Under the pieces are notes generated by a model. The model ran no database searches. It was not told where the DNA came from and saw nothing but the letters and a program-made list of their open reading frames with translations. Source: Phytophthora hibernalis (taxonomy: Eukaryota > Oomycota > Peronosporomycetes > Peronosporales > Peronosporaceae). From it: a stretch of 64,000 nucleotides of DNA. Positions 11,973 through 21,722 of the stretch are shown piece after piece (within the stretch, counting starts at the first letter, position 1; each line of letters opens with the position of its first letter). Position numbers and translations under genes: made by a program. Where the stretch lies: NCBI GenBank assembly GCA_012656075.1, contig JAAKBF010000105.1, positions 124,001-188,000 of the forward strand, read 5' to 3'.

Positions 11973-12751
11973 ACCGGTACCTGATTTTCAGACTTGGGGT
12001 GCTATACATGAATGTATCCATCTTCGAGTTTTAACTTTCAAAGTTAAAAGTTAAGATTCAATCTTAACTTTCCAGCAAATAACAGTTACCGGTACCGTAT
12101 AATACTTCTTTGATCCGACACCAAATCTACGAATAGGTGTAGGGCAAGTGAGCGTTGGCAAGATTGCAATCTTCGTACGATATGATTGTCATAAATCTGT
12201 TTTAAAGAAAAACTCGTCAAAATAAAAATTGGTTGGCATAATCGCGTTCTGGAGGGAAGGGGTACATGCCCATCCCACAAGCGAACGCCGAGCCCATGTA
12301 GAACTTCGCTAACATTGCTGACATGTTGTTCTTGGCTTTGGAATCGTTGATATTAATAATTGCTATTAATAGCACAGTCCGGCAGGGTTCGGTGCGGAGC
12401 TTGAGCTGCCTTACAAGTGCTCCTTTTCCAGGGGCGGCCAATTATGATGAGAAACCAGGGTTTGCCGTCACTAAGGTTGCTCTGCTCCGCTATCCAGCTC
12501 CACAACCGCTCCTTTTGGTAGAACATCGCATCGAGCGTGTTGTCAAGAAGCGGCAGCATCTAATTGGGACGGTGACGGCCTTCCTGGTCATGGAGCAAGT
12601 TGTGCACTTGCAGGTGGTGACAGCCGTAATATTGGTACACTAGTGGTACAGTCGGATAAAAGAAGTAGTTTTCACTAGTGCAATTTGCTGTGATTTAATT
12701 GGCTGCTGGGCGTTGTCGGATATAAGATGTTGTCGGATCAAACGATATACT
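11973..12751. other. AT-rich intergenic region with a hairpin
   Basis: It holds a perfect 12-bp inverted repeat around one base at 12047-12071 (aaagttaagatt / aatcttaacttt). The minus strand between about 12560 and 12240 has short open stretches (for example ERLWSWIAEQSNLSDGKPWF) that look like a decayed coding fragment, but no family is recognised. Confidence 0.35.
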
Positions 12752-12797
12752 GGCCGATACGTGTGTCGAAACTTTTGCGTCGAAAAGCCTGTCACCG

Positions 12798-13833
12798 GGG
12801 CGAGACTAAAGAGGGCCATTTCTTTAAAGGCCATTACAAAGAAAGGACATTCGTATGCTCGCCGATTACAGCTGGCATAATGCATCTTCAGATTTCCAAA
12901 CCTAAATAAATAAATACACGTACAGACCGTGTACTGTAAAGTTCGGATTCAGTAAGACACATCGATTCAATGCGACAGTGGTAAAAACTAAATTCAAATA
13001 TTTTGAAATAACTTGGAAATTGTATGCATTTTCTTTTTACGATCGTAAAAACTAAATTGTCCTTGAATTTTGAAAACTTTTATATAGCAAGCGAACTTTT
13101 ACGACTGTCTCATTGAATCCGAACTTTACGGTACGTTGCAGATTGCCGTGTCCGCTCGAAATATAACATTCCACCCAATTATTTGATTGAGTGCATCGAT
13201 GTATTCCGCGAATCGCAAGTGGTAGATGCCTACGATAAACGTGCGTGAGTGGTCTCAAAGCGCAAGCGCCCCAGCAGCCCTATATGAATTGGGGACGCTC
13301 TGCCTCTGTAGTGCTTGAAACAGGACCGTAGGAATCCCCATTCAAAACCTATATGATCTAGCGCTAAGTACGAGTGCTAACTACATGTACTGAACGAAAT
13401 GGAAGAATAAAGTGACTGCAAAGCCCAATACGTCCTAGAGAGAAAAGCATAGATCTGGATAGCTCAAACACATCATTGTATTGAGATTCGCCCAGACAAA
13501 TGGCCCCGTGGAAACGCGAAAGGTGATTCAGTTGAAGTGCAACAGCAGTAACAGTTCCCACCAATGAGTTCATTTTAAGTCAATCACTGTGGGTTCAATA
13601 ATCTGTATCTTACAAGTCAGCGTTGACTTGTCATCTTTACATTTGTAAACTGGGGTGTTAGCTACAATATTTTAAGTAACGCAACGGACAAACCTTCCTG
13701 CAACGGACACAGCAACAAATATATCTTCATTTTTGGCCAATTTTTTTTGTAAGCACCAGTTGTAATTGACGAACATACGAATGTCCTTTCTTTGTAATGG
13801 CCTTTAAAGAAATGGCCCTCTTTAGTCTCGCCC
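12798..13833. mobile_element. Non-autonomous Mutator-like TIR element, 1,036 bp
   Basis: Long terminal inverted repeats of about 60-80 bp start gggcgagactaaagagggcc at both ends (inverted at the right). The flanks ctgtcaccg at 12789-12797 and 13834-13842 form a 9-bp direct repeat, the length expected for Mutator-like elements; the exact boundary is ambiguous by a base or two because the repeat and TIR share G's. Copy 2 of the surrounding duplication (near 30350-30365) has the same flanks without the element, giving an empty site. The interior has no recognisable transposase. Confidence 0.8.
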
Positions 13834-14020
13834 CTGTCACCGGTCACTGCAATAACGTAAGCGTTGCAAACGCGTAATACGGGTGTATTATGCGGATTGC
13901 TGGCAATAACGAGTCCGTCCTTGACAATAATCTTTCGCACGAAGCTTTCAATTTTTGTCGGGCGAACAACAGTTGACTCCTCAGTCCGAGAGTATTGCCG
14001 AAAGCAACAGACCTTGCTCG

Positions 14021-14495
14021 ATGCCAGGCCAGGATTCTGAGCCATTGTTGGAGCTGCTAAAGCAGTTGGGCCCTATTTTCTGCGACGAAGACTTGACATG
14101 CACTCATGAACCATGTGCTGCCCAACACGGAAACTCTCCACAGATGGTCCCACCTACCAAGCCAAAAACTACCGAGGAGGACAAACAATTTGCCCTACTC
14201 GACAGAGCTTCAGCGCCGCCGCAAAGCGGAGCAGCGTGCGCTACGGTCAGAAGCCCAACAGTTGAGCGATCAACTCAAGTTTCTAGTCCCTGCAAACAAT
14301 CCTCCAGCATCTGGCCGGGCATCTGTGGAGCGGTCGGAAGGGCAAGCCCAGTGGCACAGGAAGGCAATGACGGAATGTAAAGGGCGGGTGCACGCGGAGT
14401 GTACGAACCGAGAGCTAAAAGAAATTTTGGCACAAGTACCCAAGCTGTTCAAGGCTGCACAAAAGGTGCTCAGTCACAGCGACACACTCGAGGTG
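14021..14495 (+). pseudogene. M96-like mating-family gene, truncated copy 1
   Basis: This is the N-terminal third of the gene that is fuller at 28854-30177. Start at the ATG at 14021. A basic bZIP-like leader with coiled coil (YSTELQRRRKAEQRALR) lies in a second frame from about 14180, reached through one indel. The coding part ends at the same exon-intron border as copy 2 (ctcgag, then gtgagt), but a few bases into the intron the sequence jumps to the spacer before the BAG gene, so the downstream exons are deleted. It is therefore a real truncation and not just a sequencing slip. The family assignment rests on resemblance to oomycete M96 mating-specific proteins. Confidence 0.6.
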
Positions 14496-14639
14496 AGTTT
14501 TGTGCGTCCACATAATGCTTTTGACTTCCCGGTCACATTTCCTCTACAAAGTACGACCTGATTGCGAATCTTCGTTAGACTTGGTCTCAGTATGCTCTAG
14601 AACCTTCGCGATCGGATCTGGAACTTTCGCGACTGTCTC

Positions 14640-15790
14640 ATGGTTGTCACGCTGTCCGCTGATCCACTTCAACGTCGCTCATTATCCAATCTGCCAACTG
14701 ACACACAAGTCAACAACATCAAGCAACAAACACCAATGGAGGCCCAGACATCCCACGACAACAAGAGCCGCCTCCACGCCATCGAGCGCAAGGTGCAGGA
14801 CGTCCAGGAGAAGCTGCGCACGCGACTACCAGCCCAGTTCCGACACGAGGCTGCACTCGTGTGCGCCGCCAAGTGGCGACTGCGTGCACTGCAACCAACG
14901 GACGCCTCGTCTGTCGTCAAGAAGCTGCGACTGGAACTCGGAGCCTTCGACTACCGCGTGAAGGAGCAGGCAGAGCTGCTCACGCGCCACCTGCTGGAGC
15001 TGGACGACGTCCTGAGCCACGGAGACGCCGACATCAAGCGCGCACGGAAGGCGTTGGTGGTCGCCATCCAGCAGCTTCTTCCTGAGGCCGACGCGTGGAA
15101 GGATCGCTGCGCCCGACTCAAGCAATTCGCAGAGGACGCACTCAGCAACTTCGCAGTGCAGACACCCGCACCTTCGACGCTCGTTGACAGCGGCACCGAG
15201 TCCGACGACATGCACGTGAAGTCGCTGTTTGAAGAGAGTGAGCGCAGCACTGAGGAGGAAGAAGAGAGTGATAACAGTGCTGAAGAGGAAGAGGAGGATG
15301 AGACGATGGAGCCTGAAGAAAAAGAGGACTACGGAGGCGAAGAAGACGAAGATGAAGAAGTCGCTCCGCAGAAGAAGACGTCGAGTCCCCAGACGCTGGA
15401 CGTGGACGTCAACTCGCTGCCGGAGTGGCGACCGTACTATCAGCTGCAGCGTCGACAAGATGGCATCTACCTCATGGCGCGCCTGTACAACACGAACCCG
15501 CGTGACGTGCGCGTGCAGTGGAACGAGCACAGCGGCGTCCTCCGCGTCAGCGGCTTCCGACTGCCAACCCAAAGGACATTACGATGTCTCGTCTCAGTGG
15601 CGCGCCCACCTTCGGTCGCTTTGAGATCACCGAGCAGTTCCCGCGGAATTTGCTCAACATGGAGGAGGCCACGCAGCAGATTTCCGAGGACGGCACACTG
15701 CAGATCCGCATGCCGTTCCACGCGGTGCGACGTCCAATGCGATACCGTCCGGCGTCTCTCTTCCAGCCGCAGGATTGCTTCGTCTGGTAA
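14640..15790 (+). CDS. BAG domain - acidic linker - alpha-crystallin (sHSP) fusion protein, copy 1
   Basis: From the ATG at 14640 (or the in-frame ATG at 14735). A helical region at about 14.76-15.13 kb carries a BAG-type third helix (LLELDDVLSHGD.DIKRARKALV), the Hsp70 nucleotide-exchange module. A Glu/Asp-rich linker follows (about 15.23-15.37 kb). Then a small-heat-shock alpha-crystallin-like domain: VQWNEHSGVLRVSGF, and after a frame change near 15560, GRFEITEQFP and ISEDGTLQIRMPF, which match the L-x-I-x-G, F-x-R-x-F-x-LP-like and GVL/TI-x-hP strands. The stop is at 15788-15790. The frame change (frame 3 to frame 2, as if one base were missing) also occurs in copy 2. Predicted cytosolic co-chaperone coupling Hsp70 release to holdase binding; the function is inferred from domains. 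Confidence 0.7.
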
Positions 15791-15832
15791 CAAGTAGGCT
15801 CGACATGTACAATAGATTTGGTTTTTCATTTC

Positions 15833-16091
15833 CATCAACAATAAAATCTGCATTACAAGAAACAAACGTTTGCACGACACCGCTATCCATCATCGATCTT
15901 AAAAGTTTAGCAGCTACTTCGAAGTATCAATGACAGACGAAAGTAAAACTTCCCACAGGTGATAAAACAAGTTGGGCACTCAAAAGCTTGGCAATACCCA
16001 ACAGTGCAAAGCTTAGAAATCGCTGTTCCACGCACAAAGGTATCGTTAAAACCGCCAGTAACAATTCAATTTGATGATGGAAGACGCGTAC
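15833..16091. other. Intergenic, with TACTTCGAAGTA palindrome
   Basis: Between the convergent BAG and nicotinamidase genes. A 12-bp palindrome tacttcgaagta lies at 15915-15926, a motif repeated elsewhere in the window. A further small exon of the nicotinamidase gene may lie at the right side. Confidence 0.4.
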
Positions 16092-17197
16092 CTCGCATAT
16101 TTCCCCATGATGAATTCGTCAGCCGTCGTCAAAGTTACCCCCTTTGCTGCCATGTCACGCAGAAATTGCTACATCGAAACGAATCACGTCACTTGAGCTA
16201 CACCAGAAGTCCAAGTACATTTGAGCCGTACCTTCGCTGGTTCTTCAAACCCCGGAACTGGGGACGAGCAGTCCGTCAAAATGATCAGGTCCCTCAGTCT
16301 CTTCTTGGGCCACGCAGCAACTAAATCGCGAACCGTGTAGTTAACACAGTGCGAAAGAGCTTCACCCACAATGACGAGTTTGTGAGCACGCTGCAAAGAT
16401 TTGATCAGCGCCGTGTTGGGGCTGTAAGGACAATCGTTGCATTTTTAGTGTACATGTATCCAGAATGACACCGATCGATACGTATTACCTTGTAGAAGGG
16501 TCGTAGGGGAGCTCGTACTCCGCCTTGAGCGCCGAATAATGCTCCGTGAACGGATTGTTGCCCTTCATCACGTACTGGATTGGCTTTAGAGAATTTTTGT
16601 CCACGCTAGAGCAGATTCGAGCACATTTGGCACGATGTTGTGCCCTGGAGACCCGATCAAGCAGTGCTCGGGCCAAATTGTCAGCAAAAACTTTCCACTC
16701 GACTCCAACGACTCGGTGTAGGCCAGGACGTAGTCTTTTAGACTTGAGTCGCGTGGTTTCCAGACTCCGTTCTTGATATCCTGGGACGAAATGGACGTGA
16801 ACGGTGCAGGAGAGTCGCCGGCATTGTTTTGCCAGAAGATGCCGTGCGCGATATGGTATCGTTGGTGCGAATCCAGGGTCAAAACCACTTGCGACAGCTC
16901 AGCCGTGTGGTTGGCGATGAAGTTTGCGATCCGAGTGGCGTCTTCGTTGGCGGTTGGGATCGCGAGTGAACCTCCGGGGTGGAAACTCACTTGCTGGTCA
17001 ATGACCAAGATCCCCAGCCCGCCCAAAGGGATTTCTCCTGCCCGTTTTGCATCGTCCGTCACGTCATGTTTACCGGCGCTTGTGATGCCATTCCAGAGGT
17101 CTCCGACTATCGACGGGATGACCGCAGGTGGAACGACTGCAAAGGATGGAGTCAGCAACAGAGCTAGACACGACGCAATTTTGGCGATCCTGTCCAT
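16092..17197 (-). CDS. Secreted nicotinamidase/isochorismatase-family hydrolase
   Basis: Cysteine hydrolase of the isochorismatase superfamily. Exons 17197-16489, 16421-16232 and 16168-16092 are joined by GT..AG introns of 67 and 63 bp; a short last exon may follow. Residues 1-20 form a signal peptide (IAKIASCLALLLTPSFA). Catalytic and metal features are visible: the Asp of VIDQQVSF, the metal-site LDSHQRYHIAH, the nicotinamidase signature IWPEHCLIGSPGH, and the nucleophile Cys in ALSHCVNYT. One base appears missing in the a-run at about 16606, which otherwise ends the frame after WTKIL. Nicotinamidase chemistry (nicotinamide to nicotinate) is favoured by the metal site. Secreted or cytosolic isochorismatases of Phytophthora are known to interfere with host salicylate, so an extracellular role at the plant interface is possible but not shown. 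Confidence 0.8.
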
Positions 17198-17559
17198 TGC
17201 TTTGAATTGGTGCCGTCAAGGTTGGTTTGAGAATGGCAAGTGAGATCCTAAGGACCGCAAGATCTCATGTGCGACGTCCCTCTGGAGACGATTTCTAGCC
17301 GTAGAAATGCTACGGTCGGCAAAGAGGCGAGATCTTACTTACCATTCTAGCAGTGTGGCAAATAGTTTTGATAGGAGATGGAGTGAGGACACCAGCACTG
17401 GTTTTCAACAACAACAAAAAGGAAAGCACGTTGAGGATTCGATATGAGGATGCTACGTGTTTGTAGTTACGTTTCGCTTACGGATCTCGGCTAGATGTGC
17501 TAGCTCATGGGCGACTACTAGGTGTCGGCTGGTTATCTTGATGTTGTACGAGTAGGATA
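17198..17559. other. Intergenic between minus-strand genes
   Basis: It should hold the 5' region of the nicotinamidase gene and the 3' end region of the small secreted protein gene. No motif that I can assign. Confidence 0.3.
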
Positions 17560-18096
17560 TTAGTTGGCCACCTCCAGAACTAGAGCGACTGTGTTCACCG
17601 CGATGATCAACGCGATGGCAACGTAGGGTAGTTGAACCACTGCCGCGTTGCCGGGAGCAGCCCCTCCGTCCGCCATGTTGATGTTGCTGCCGACTGTGTT
17701 TTCGAATTCGCCGCTTGAGCTGAATGCTGCCGAACCGACCGCTTCAAGTGAACCAGTCTGGTCATTCGTCAGGCTCCATTCCGGAGACGGATCACTACGG
17801 TCAATCGTGGTCGTCCAGTTCGAGTAGAAAGACGAACCATCGCTCGCTGGGGTGCTGGCCACCAGAGCATCGATGAACGCCGCGATGTTTGAGAAGTCTT
17901 CGGTTGGGTTGTGCGTCAAAATCTCCGCAGTGACTTCTGCAAGAAACTCGACGCTGGACGGGTCAGATTCGTTCTCTTCGCGCTGGAGGTGGCGTTCATC
18001 GGAGCTTGGACGCGGCAGACGCTGCTGGAAGACGACTCCGCCAACCTGGAATGGAAGCAGGGCCAGAAGAAGCACAAAGCTGAGAGCGACGTTCAT
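17560..18096 (-). CDS. Small secreted protein with C-terminal hydrophobic (GPI-type) tail
   Basis: 178 residues from the ATG at 18096, which places a clean signal peptide first (ALSFVLLLALLPFQVGG); the open frame extends further upstream but without signal-like sequence. The mature part is Ser/Thr/Asp-rich with several N-glycosylation-type sequons (NWTT, NESD). The C-terminus is a hydrophobic segment (VAIALIIAVNTVALVLEV) after small residues (GGAAPGN), the layout of a GPI-anchor signal or a tail membrane anchor. The stretch DERHLQREEN after the signal peptide recalls an RXLR-dEER leader, but the fourth residue is Gln, so I do not call it RXLR. No known family recognised. Confidence 0.6.
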   Translation of the reverse strand: MNVALSFVLLLALLPFQVGGVVFQQRLPRPSSDERHLQREENESDPSSVEFLAEVTAEILTHNPTEDFSNIAAFIDALVASTPASDGSSFYSNWTTTIDRSDPSPEWSLTNDQTGSLEAVGSAAFSSSGEFENTVGSNINMADGGAAPGNAAVVQLPYVAIALIIAVNTVALVLEVAN

Positions 18097-18522
18097 GTTT
18101 GTTGGGGAAGTAGGTGGTCTTTCTGGGGTTGGATAGTCTTGATGGGGCTCTTGGTCGGGCACTTGTGGCCTTTGTGTCTTGTTCTGGAATGAAATGCAGC
18201 GACGAGCTTTTCCGAGCAAAATTGTTCTCAGCCGTCAGGCGAGAAAGTACTTTGCTTTGCTTCATGGGAGGATGCCTACAACCTTTGCTGTCATTGAGAA
18301 AAGCCAAAAGAACATGCTATCGCTACGTTACTTTCCTAGCTTTCTAGGCCACCCGCTCTGCTACTCGACAAGCAGAATCGGCTAACAAGGGCAGCACTGG
18401 TGGCGCCTCGAAGGGAGTGAAAAGAGAGGTTCAAGACTGGTAAAAGATTTTCGCTAACAGTATGAATAGAGCTACGGGTGCCTTTCTCACTAAAAAGTCC
18501 AACATGTAGCTTGTGTGCCGCC
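18097..18522. other. Intergenic
   Basis: 5' region of the small secreted protein gene and 3' region of the reductase gene. Nothing recognised. Confidence 0.3.
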
Positions 18523-19524
18523 CTAAGGGAGCTGCACGACAATCTTGCCGATATTCTTGTGCGCGTACATGTGGTCAATGGCGTCGGGGACCTGCTCTAA
18601 TCCGTGGAACTCGGTAGAATCAACACCAGCGAGTAGTTTGCCTTCCTTGATAAGCTTGAAGAGGTTCGCCATGTGCGTCGGAATGATGTCGGCGTACGTG
18701 CGCAACAGGAAACCGCGCACGGTGATAGCCTTCATGAGAAGCACCTCATTCATAGCGCTAACAGTGAACGGCGAGCGCGGGGTGTCATCGTGGTACTCCG
18801 AAATGTGTCCAAACACGATGATCCGGCCACGGATGGCCATGTTGTCGAACACAGTCTTGAACATCTGTCCGCCGATGGTCTCAAAGGCGATGTCAATGCC
18901 CTTCGGGTACTCCTTTTTCAGCACGGTGTCGATGTCCTCCTTGTTGTAGTTGATCACGCGGTCACAGCCGAGTTTCTTCAAGTGGGCCGCCTTCTCACCG
19001 TTGCTACATGTGGCAATGACGTGGTTGCCCGCCATCTTGGCCAACTGCACCACGAATTGGCCAGCACCCCCAGCAGCCGCAGTCACGAACACGGTCTCGT
19101 TGGTCGACAGCTCACCGCACTCCTTGATGGCAATGTACGCTGAAATGCCACACACGGTGAGCGATAAAGCAGTAGGTGAGAGATCGGGTAGTTTGTGCAC
19201 GGAATCAATAGGCACCTCCACGTACTCGGCGTAGGCACCGAACTTGTCGTACACGACGTAGTCGCCCACCTTGACCTTGGTGACATCCTGGCCGATTTCG
19301 ACCACCGTGCCGGCGGCGTCCAGACCAGTGCCGAACGGTGGAGGGTTCTCGTTGAACACGCCGTTGGTCACGTTGATGTCCGTGGCGTTCACGCCCAGGA
19401 ATTTGTTCTTGACCACGATGTGGCCGGCGCTGGCCTTGGGCAGCTCCGGGTGCGTCACGATCTCCGTCGCCTCGCGGAAGTTGGTGGTCAGTTTGGTGCA
19501 CTGGAGTTCACGATAACTGGGCAT
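18523..19524 (-). CDS. Medium-chain reductase, ZADH2/prostaglandin reductase-3-like quinone oxidoreductase
   Basis: Intact 333-residue single-exon protein. N-terminal GroES-like domain (GVNATDINVTNG, GTGLDAAGTVVEIG), then a Rossmann fold with the NADPH-binding AAAGGAGQFVVQLAKM. The Zn ligands of classical alcohol dehydrogenases are absent, as expected for zinc-free quinone/enone reductases. The closest architecture is ZADH2/PTGR3, which reduces alpha,beta-unsaturated ketones with NADPH. The first ATG at 19524 gives a full-length N-terminus and no targeting sequence. It is one of the few genes here without any frame problem, so it is a good control for gene-model quality. Confidence 0.9.
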   Translation of the reverse strand: MPSYRELQCTKLTTNFREATEIVTHPELPKASAGHIVVKNKFLGVNATDINVTNGVFNENPPPFGTGLDAAGTVVEIGQDVTKVKVGDYVVYDKFGAYAEYVEVPIDSVHKLPDLSPTALSLTVCGISAYIAIKECGELSTNETVFVTAAAGGAGQFVVQLAKMAGNHVIATCSNGEKAAHLKKLGCDRVINYNKEDIDTVLKKEYPKGIDIAFETIGGQMFKTVFDNMAIRGRIIVFGHISEYHDDTPRSPFTVSAMNEVLLMKAITVRGFLLRTYADIIPTHMANLFKLIKEGKLLAGVDSTEFHGLEQVPDAIDHMYAHKNIGKIVVQLP

Positions 19525-20360
19525 TATGAACTGTGTGATTGTTTTCGTTGGAGGTCAATTGAGGAATAGTGACTTTGAAAGGCATCGTTTTAGTCTGCTT
19601 GGGTCGTATGGTCGATCGTTGATGCTGATGACGCGGGCCATTTCGTGTCGAGTAATTAAAGCGCGTATCTTTTGCACCCCGACCAATCAGACTATTTAGC
19701 CGAAACGCTAAATTGGATGATTGGATGAGAGCGAAATGCACTTGGAGTCATGTTTTCCTTCACAGGACAGAGGTTGAGTTGAGTGCCAATGCGCTGATGT
19801 GAATTCCGGCCTTGCCCAGGAGTCCTGGGTCAGGACGGTTCACGGGCTGCCACAAATATATGGGAATCAAACTAGAGGCTTCTTTCAATCCCGAACTTTG
19901 ATAACCGATAGTTGAAGTGATGTCGCGGTCTCGCGCGATTTGTTAGGCCGCGTCGAATCGGCGGCCGATTGAACCAACCGTGCGCGGAAAGTTTGCGTTG
20001 GTTGTGGTTGTCGTGAGGACTTCAAAGCCTTGAAAACGCTTTGCTGCTCTTATGGCTGACAACGCGTGTATGAGGCATCACCACGACTCAACAATAGGGC
20101 TTTCGATTCACGTGGTCATGGCGAACTTTCGCATCCTGCGTCAGCTAAGCAATCTATCGCTCGGAGCGAATCGCATGTATCCTCGCTGGAAGATTACTCT
20201 GTCAACACTTCGTGAAATTCATGAAGCCTTTCCTTTTACCCTCCTCTACTTGGACCTCCTTTCCGTCGAATCCCAGCGATCATGAACAGCGCGACTTTTT
20301 CCTTGGGGTTGGGCTCCAGGTGGAAGATGCACGTAGGAATAAATACCCTATATGAATTGT
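19525..20360. other. Intergenic, about 0.8 kb
   Basis: Upstream region of the reductase gene (right of its start) and 3' region of the zinc-knuckle gene. Short open frames (for example 20052-20285 +) show no protein-like signal. Confidence 0.3.
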
Positions 20361-21722
20361 TCAGACGCTTGGGTTGTGCCGAGCCAATTCGAGGGCGGTC
20401 TGCTGGTACAGCTGGAAGTGGCTGTTGCAGTAGTTGCAGGTCCGCTCGTACGCCTGCTTCCGGCATCCTGGCACGATACAACGCTTGCCTGCAAGTCGGC
20501 GTAAGTAAATAGTCAAATACCCGCCAAGAGGCGACAAAGTGTGCTTACCTCCGCCGTGGGCCCAGCACAGACCATTCGAAATGGCAATCTTATCGCACGC
20601 GTCTGTTTTGCACTTCGTACCACCGCCGTGGGACCAGCAGAAGCCACGTGACTTGGCACGGTTGGAGCACTCTGGAGCCTTGCACTCGATCGATCCGCCT
20701 GCAGCGAGCGATAGACGTGTTAGAGTGGTCTAGCAGATACCATGAACCAAAATGACTATCGTACCATGTCGCCAGCAGCGACCAAAGTGCTTGGCTCGAG
20801 CCGTACACCCTTCTGCTGTGCAGCGCTTCCCACCCTGTTTCCGAAATACCCATGAGGAACGACACGCAATGGCGAGGAAGAATATGCTCGTACCCCGTGG
20901 CGAACGCAAAGACCGTGATCGACGACGTAGTGGGTGCAGTCAGCGAATCTGCACGTGCGGTTTGCTGGTCGCGACGTCGGGCTGGGTGAGGCGTCTCTGA
21001 TGGGTCGAGTTCGTGCTCGTACGAGTCCTGGTGGCGTCATGTCCCCACTTCCAGTGGCGTAGGGGCTCGTTGTCGATGGTAGACTTGGAAACCCGCTGCT
21101 GTTGCCATAGTCTGTAGCATTTGATCGAGCTGCGGAGACAAATAGCAGGTTGTTAGACGACGAGGAATCAACAGTAGGCGTGCTACGACACACGTACTTA
21201 TGTATGTAGCCGAGAACGTCGTAGGTTCAGGCGGGTACTGCTCGGCAGTTGGGGTGGTGTAGCTGCTTTTGTCTATGGCAACCCCATAGAGGTCCATGGT
21301 CGTTGTCATCTCCTGGTTCTCATACTGGAACTGCTGTTGTCGGTGCGGACTCGTGGTGCGAAGTACGTCCGAGAAGGCTGGCAGCATTGGGGCTCGAGGA
21401 GGGAGAAGCGGGGTAGCTCCACGATTCCTGGCCGAGAAGGTACGAACCGGGGTTCCTGCTTCACGTACACATCTCTCTGCTGCTGCGGTAGTTGTTGTCG
21501 AGGAGGTGACGACCGGAGTAGATCTGTCAACACGATGGTGTTCTCGGGTGGAGACCACGTCTGCATGATTCTGGAATTGAACGACTGTCGATGAATGCGT
21601 GGCGAGTGACTAACTGCCCCTTTGTGTCGTGCTGGTCTCGCTTCGTTTTCGAAAGTGCAAGTTGACGTGACCTGAGCGACACGAGGAAGAGCAGTCAGGT
21701 CGGCATAAAGGAGCGGCTCCAC
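20361..21722 (-). CDS. Zinc-knuckle repeat protein (oomycete WRKY19-like type)
   Basis: Multi-exon gene with tandem C-x4-C-x6-8-G-x-C-x2-H-G units. Exons: last 20488-20361 (KRCIVPGCRKQAYE..CNYC, ends PSV), 20698-20549 (two units, CW[SA]HGGG), 20834-20765 (CTAEGCTARAKHFGRCWRHG), 21129-20894 (CRFADCTHYVVDHGLCVRHG) and an N-terminal exon ending at 21198. Intron borders fall at the Gly-rich ends of the units and phases agree throughout. The N-terminal part (21.2-21.7 kb) is Gln/Pro/Ser-rich with one frame change near 21.44 kb; the true start is uncertain. In oomycetes such proteins are usually named WRKY19-like, but no WRKY motif is present. Probably a nucleic-acid-binding or regulatory protein. 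Confidence 0.7.

Larger units (their letters stand above)
12752..15832 (+). repeat. Inverted duplication, copy 1
   Basis: Nearly identical to the reverse complement of 27425-30403. It carries a truncated M96-like gene and a BAG/alpha-crystallin gene. It differs from copy 2 by a 1,036-bp element insertion at 12798-13833, by a deletion of about 0.93 kb near 14497, and by scattered substitutions and small indels (for example near 15760). Homology fades just left of 12752 and right of about 15832. Confidence 0.9.

Noticed and set aside
14826..15572. Open frame of 248 codons antisense to the BAG-crystallin gene, also in copy 2 (27686-28432)
   Set aside because: It mirrors the codon pattern of the sense gene (poly-Glu read as Phe/Leu) and has no start context or domain; a shadow.
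17960..18000. RXLR effector call for the small secreted protein
   Set aside because: The motif reads RHLQ and the C-terminus looks membrane-anchored; not canonical.
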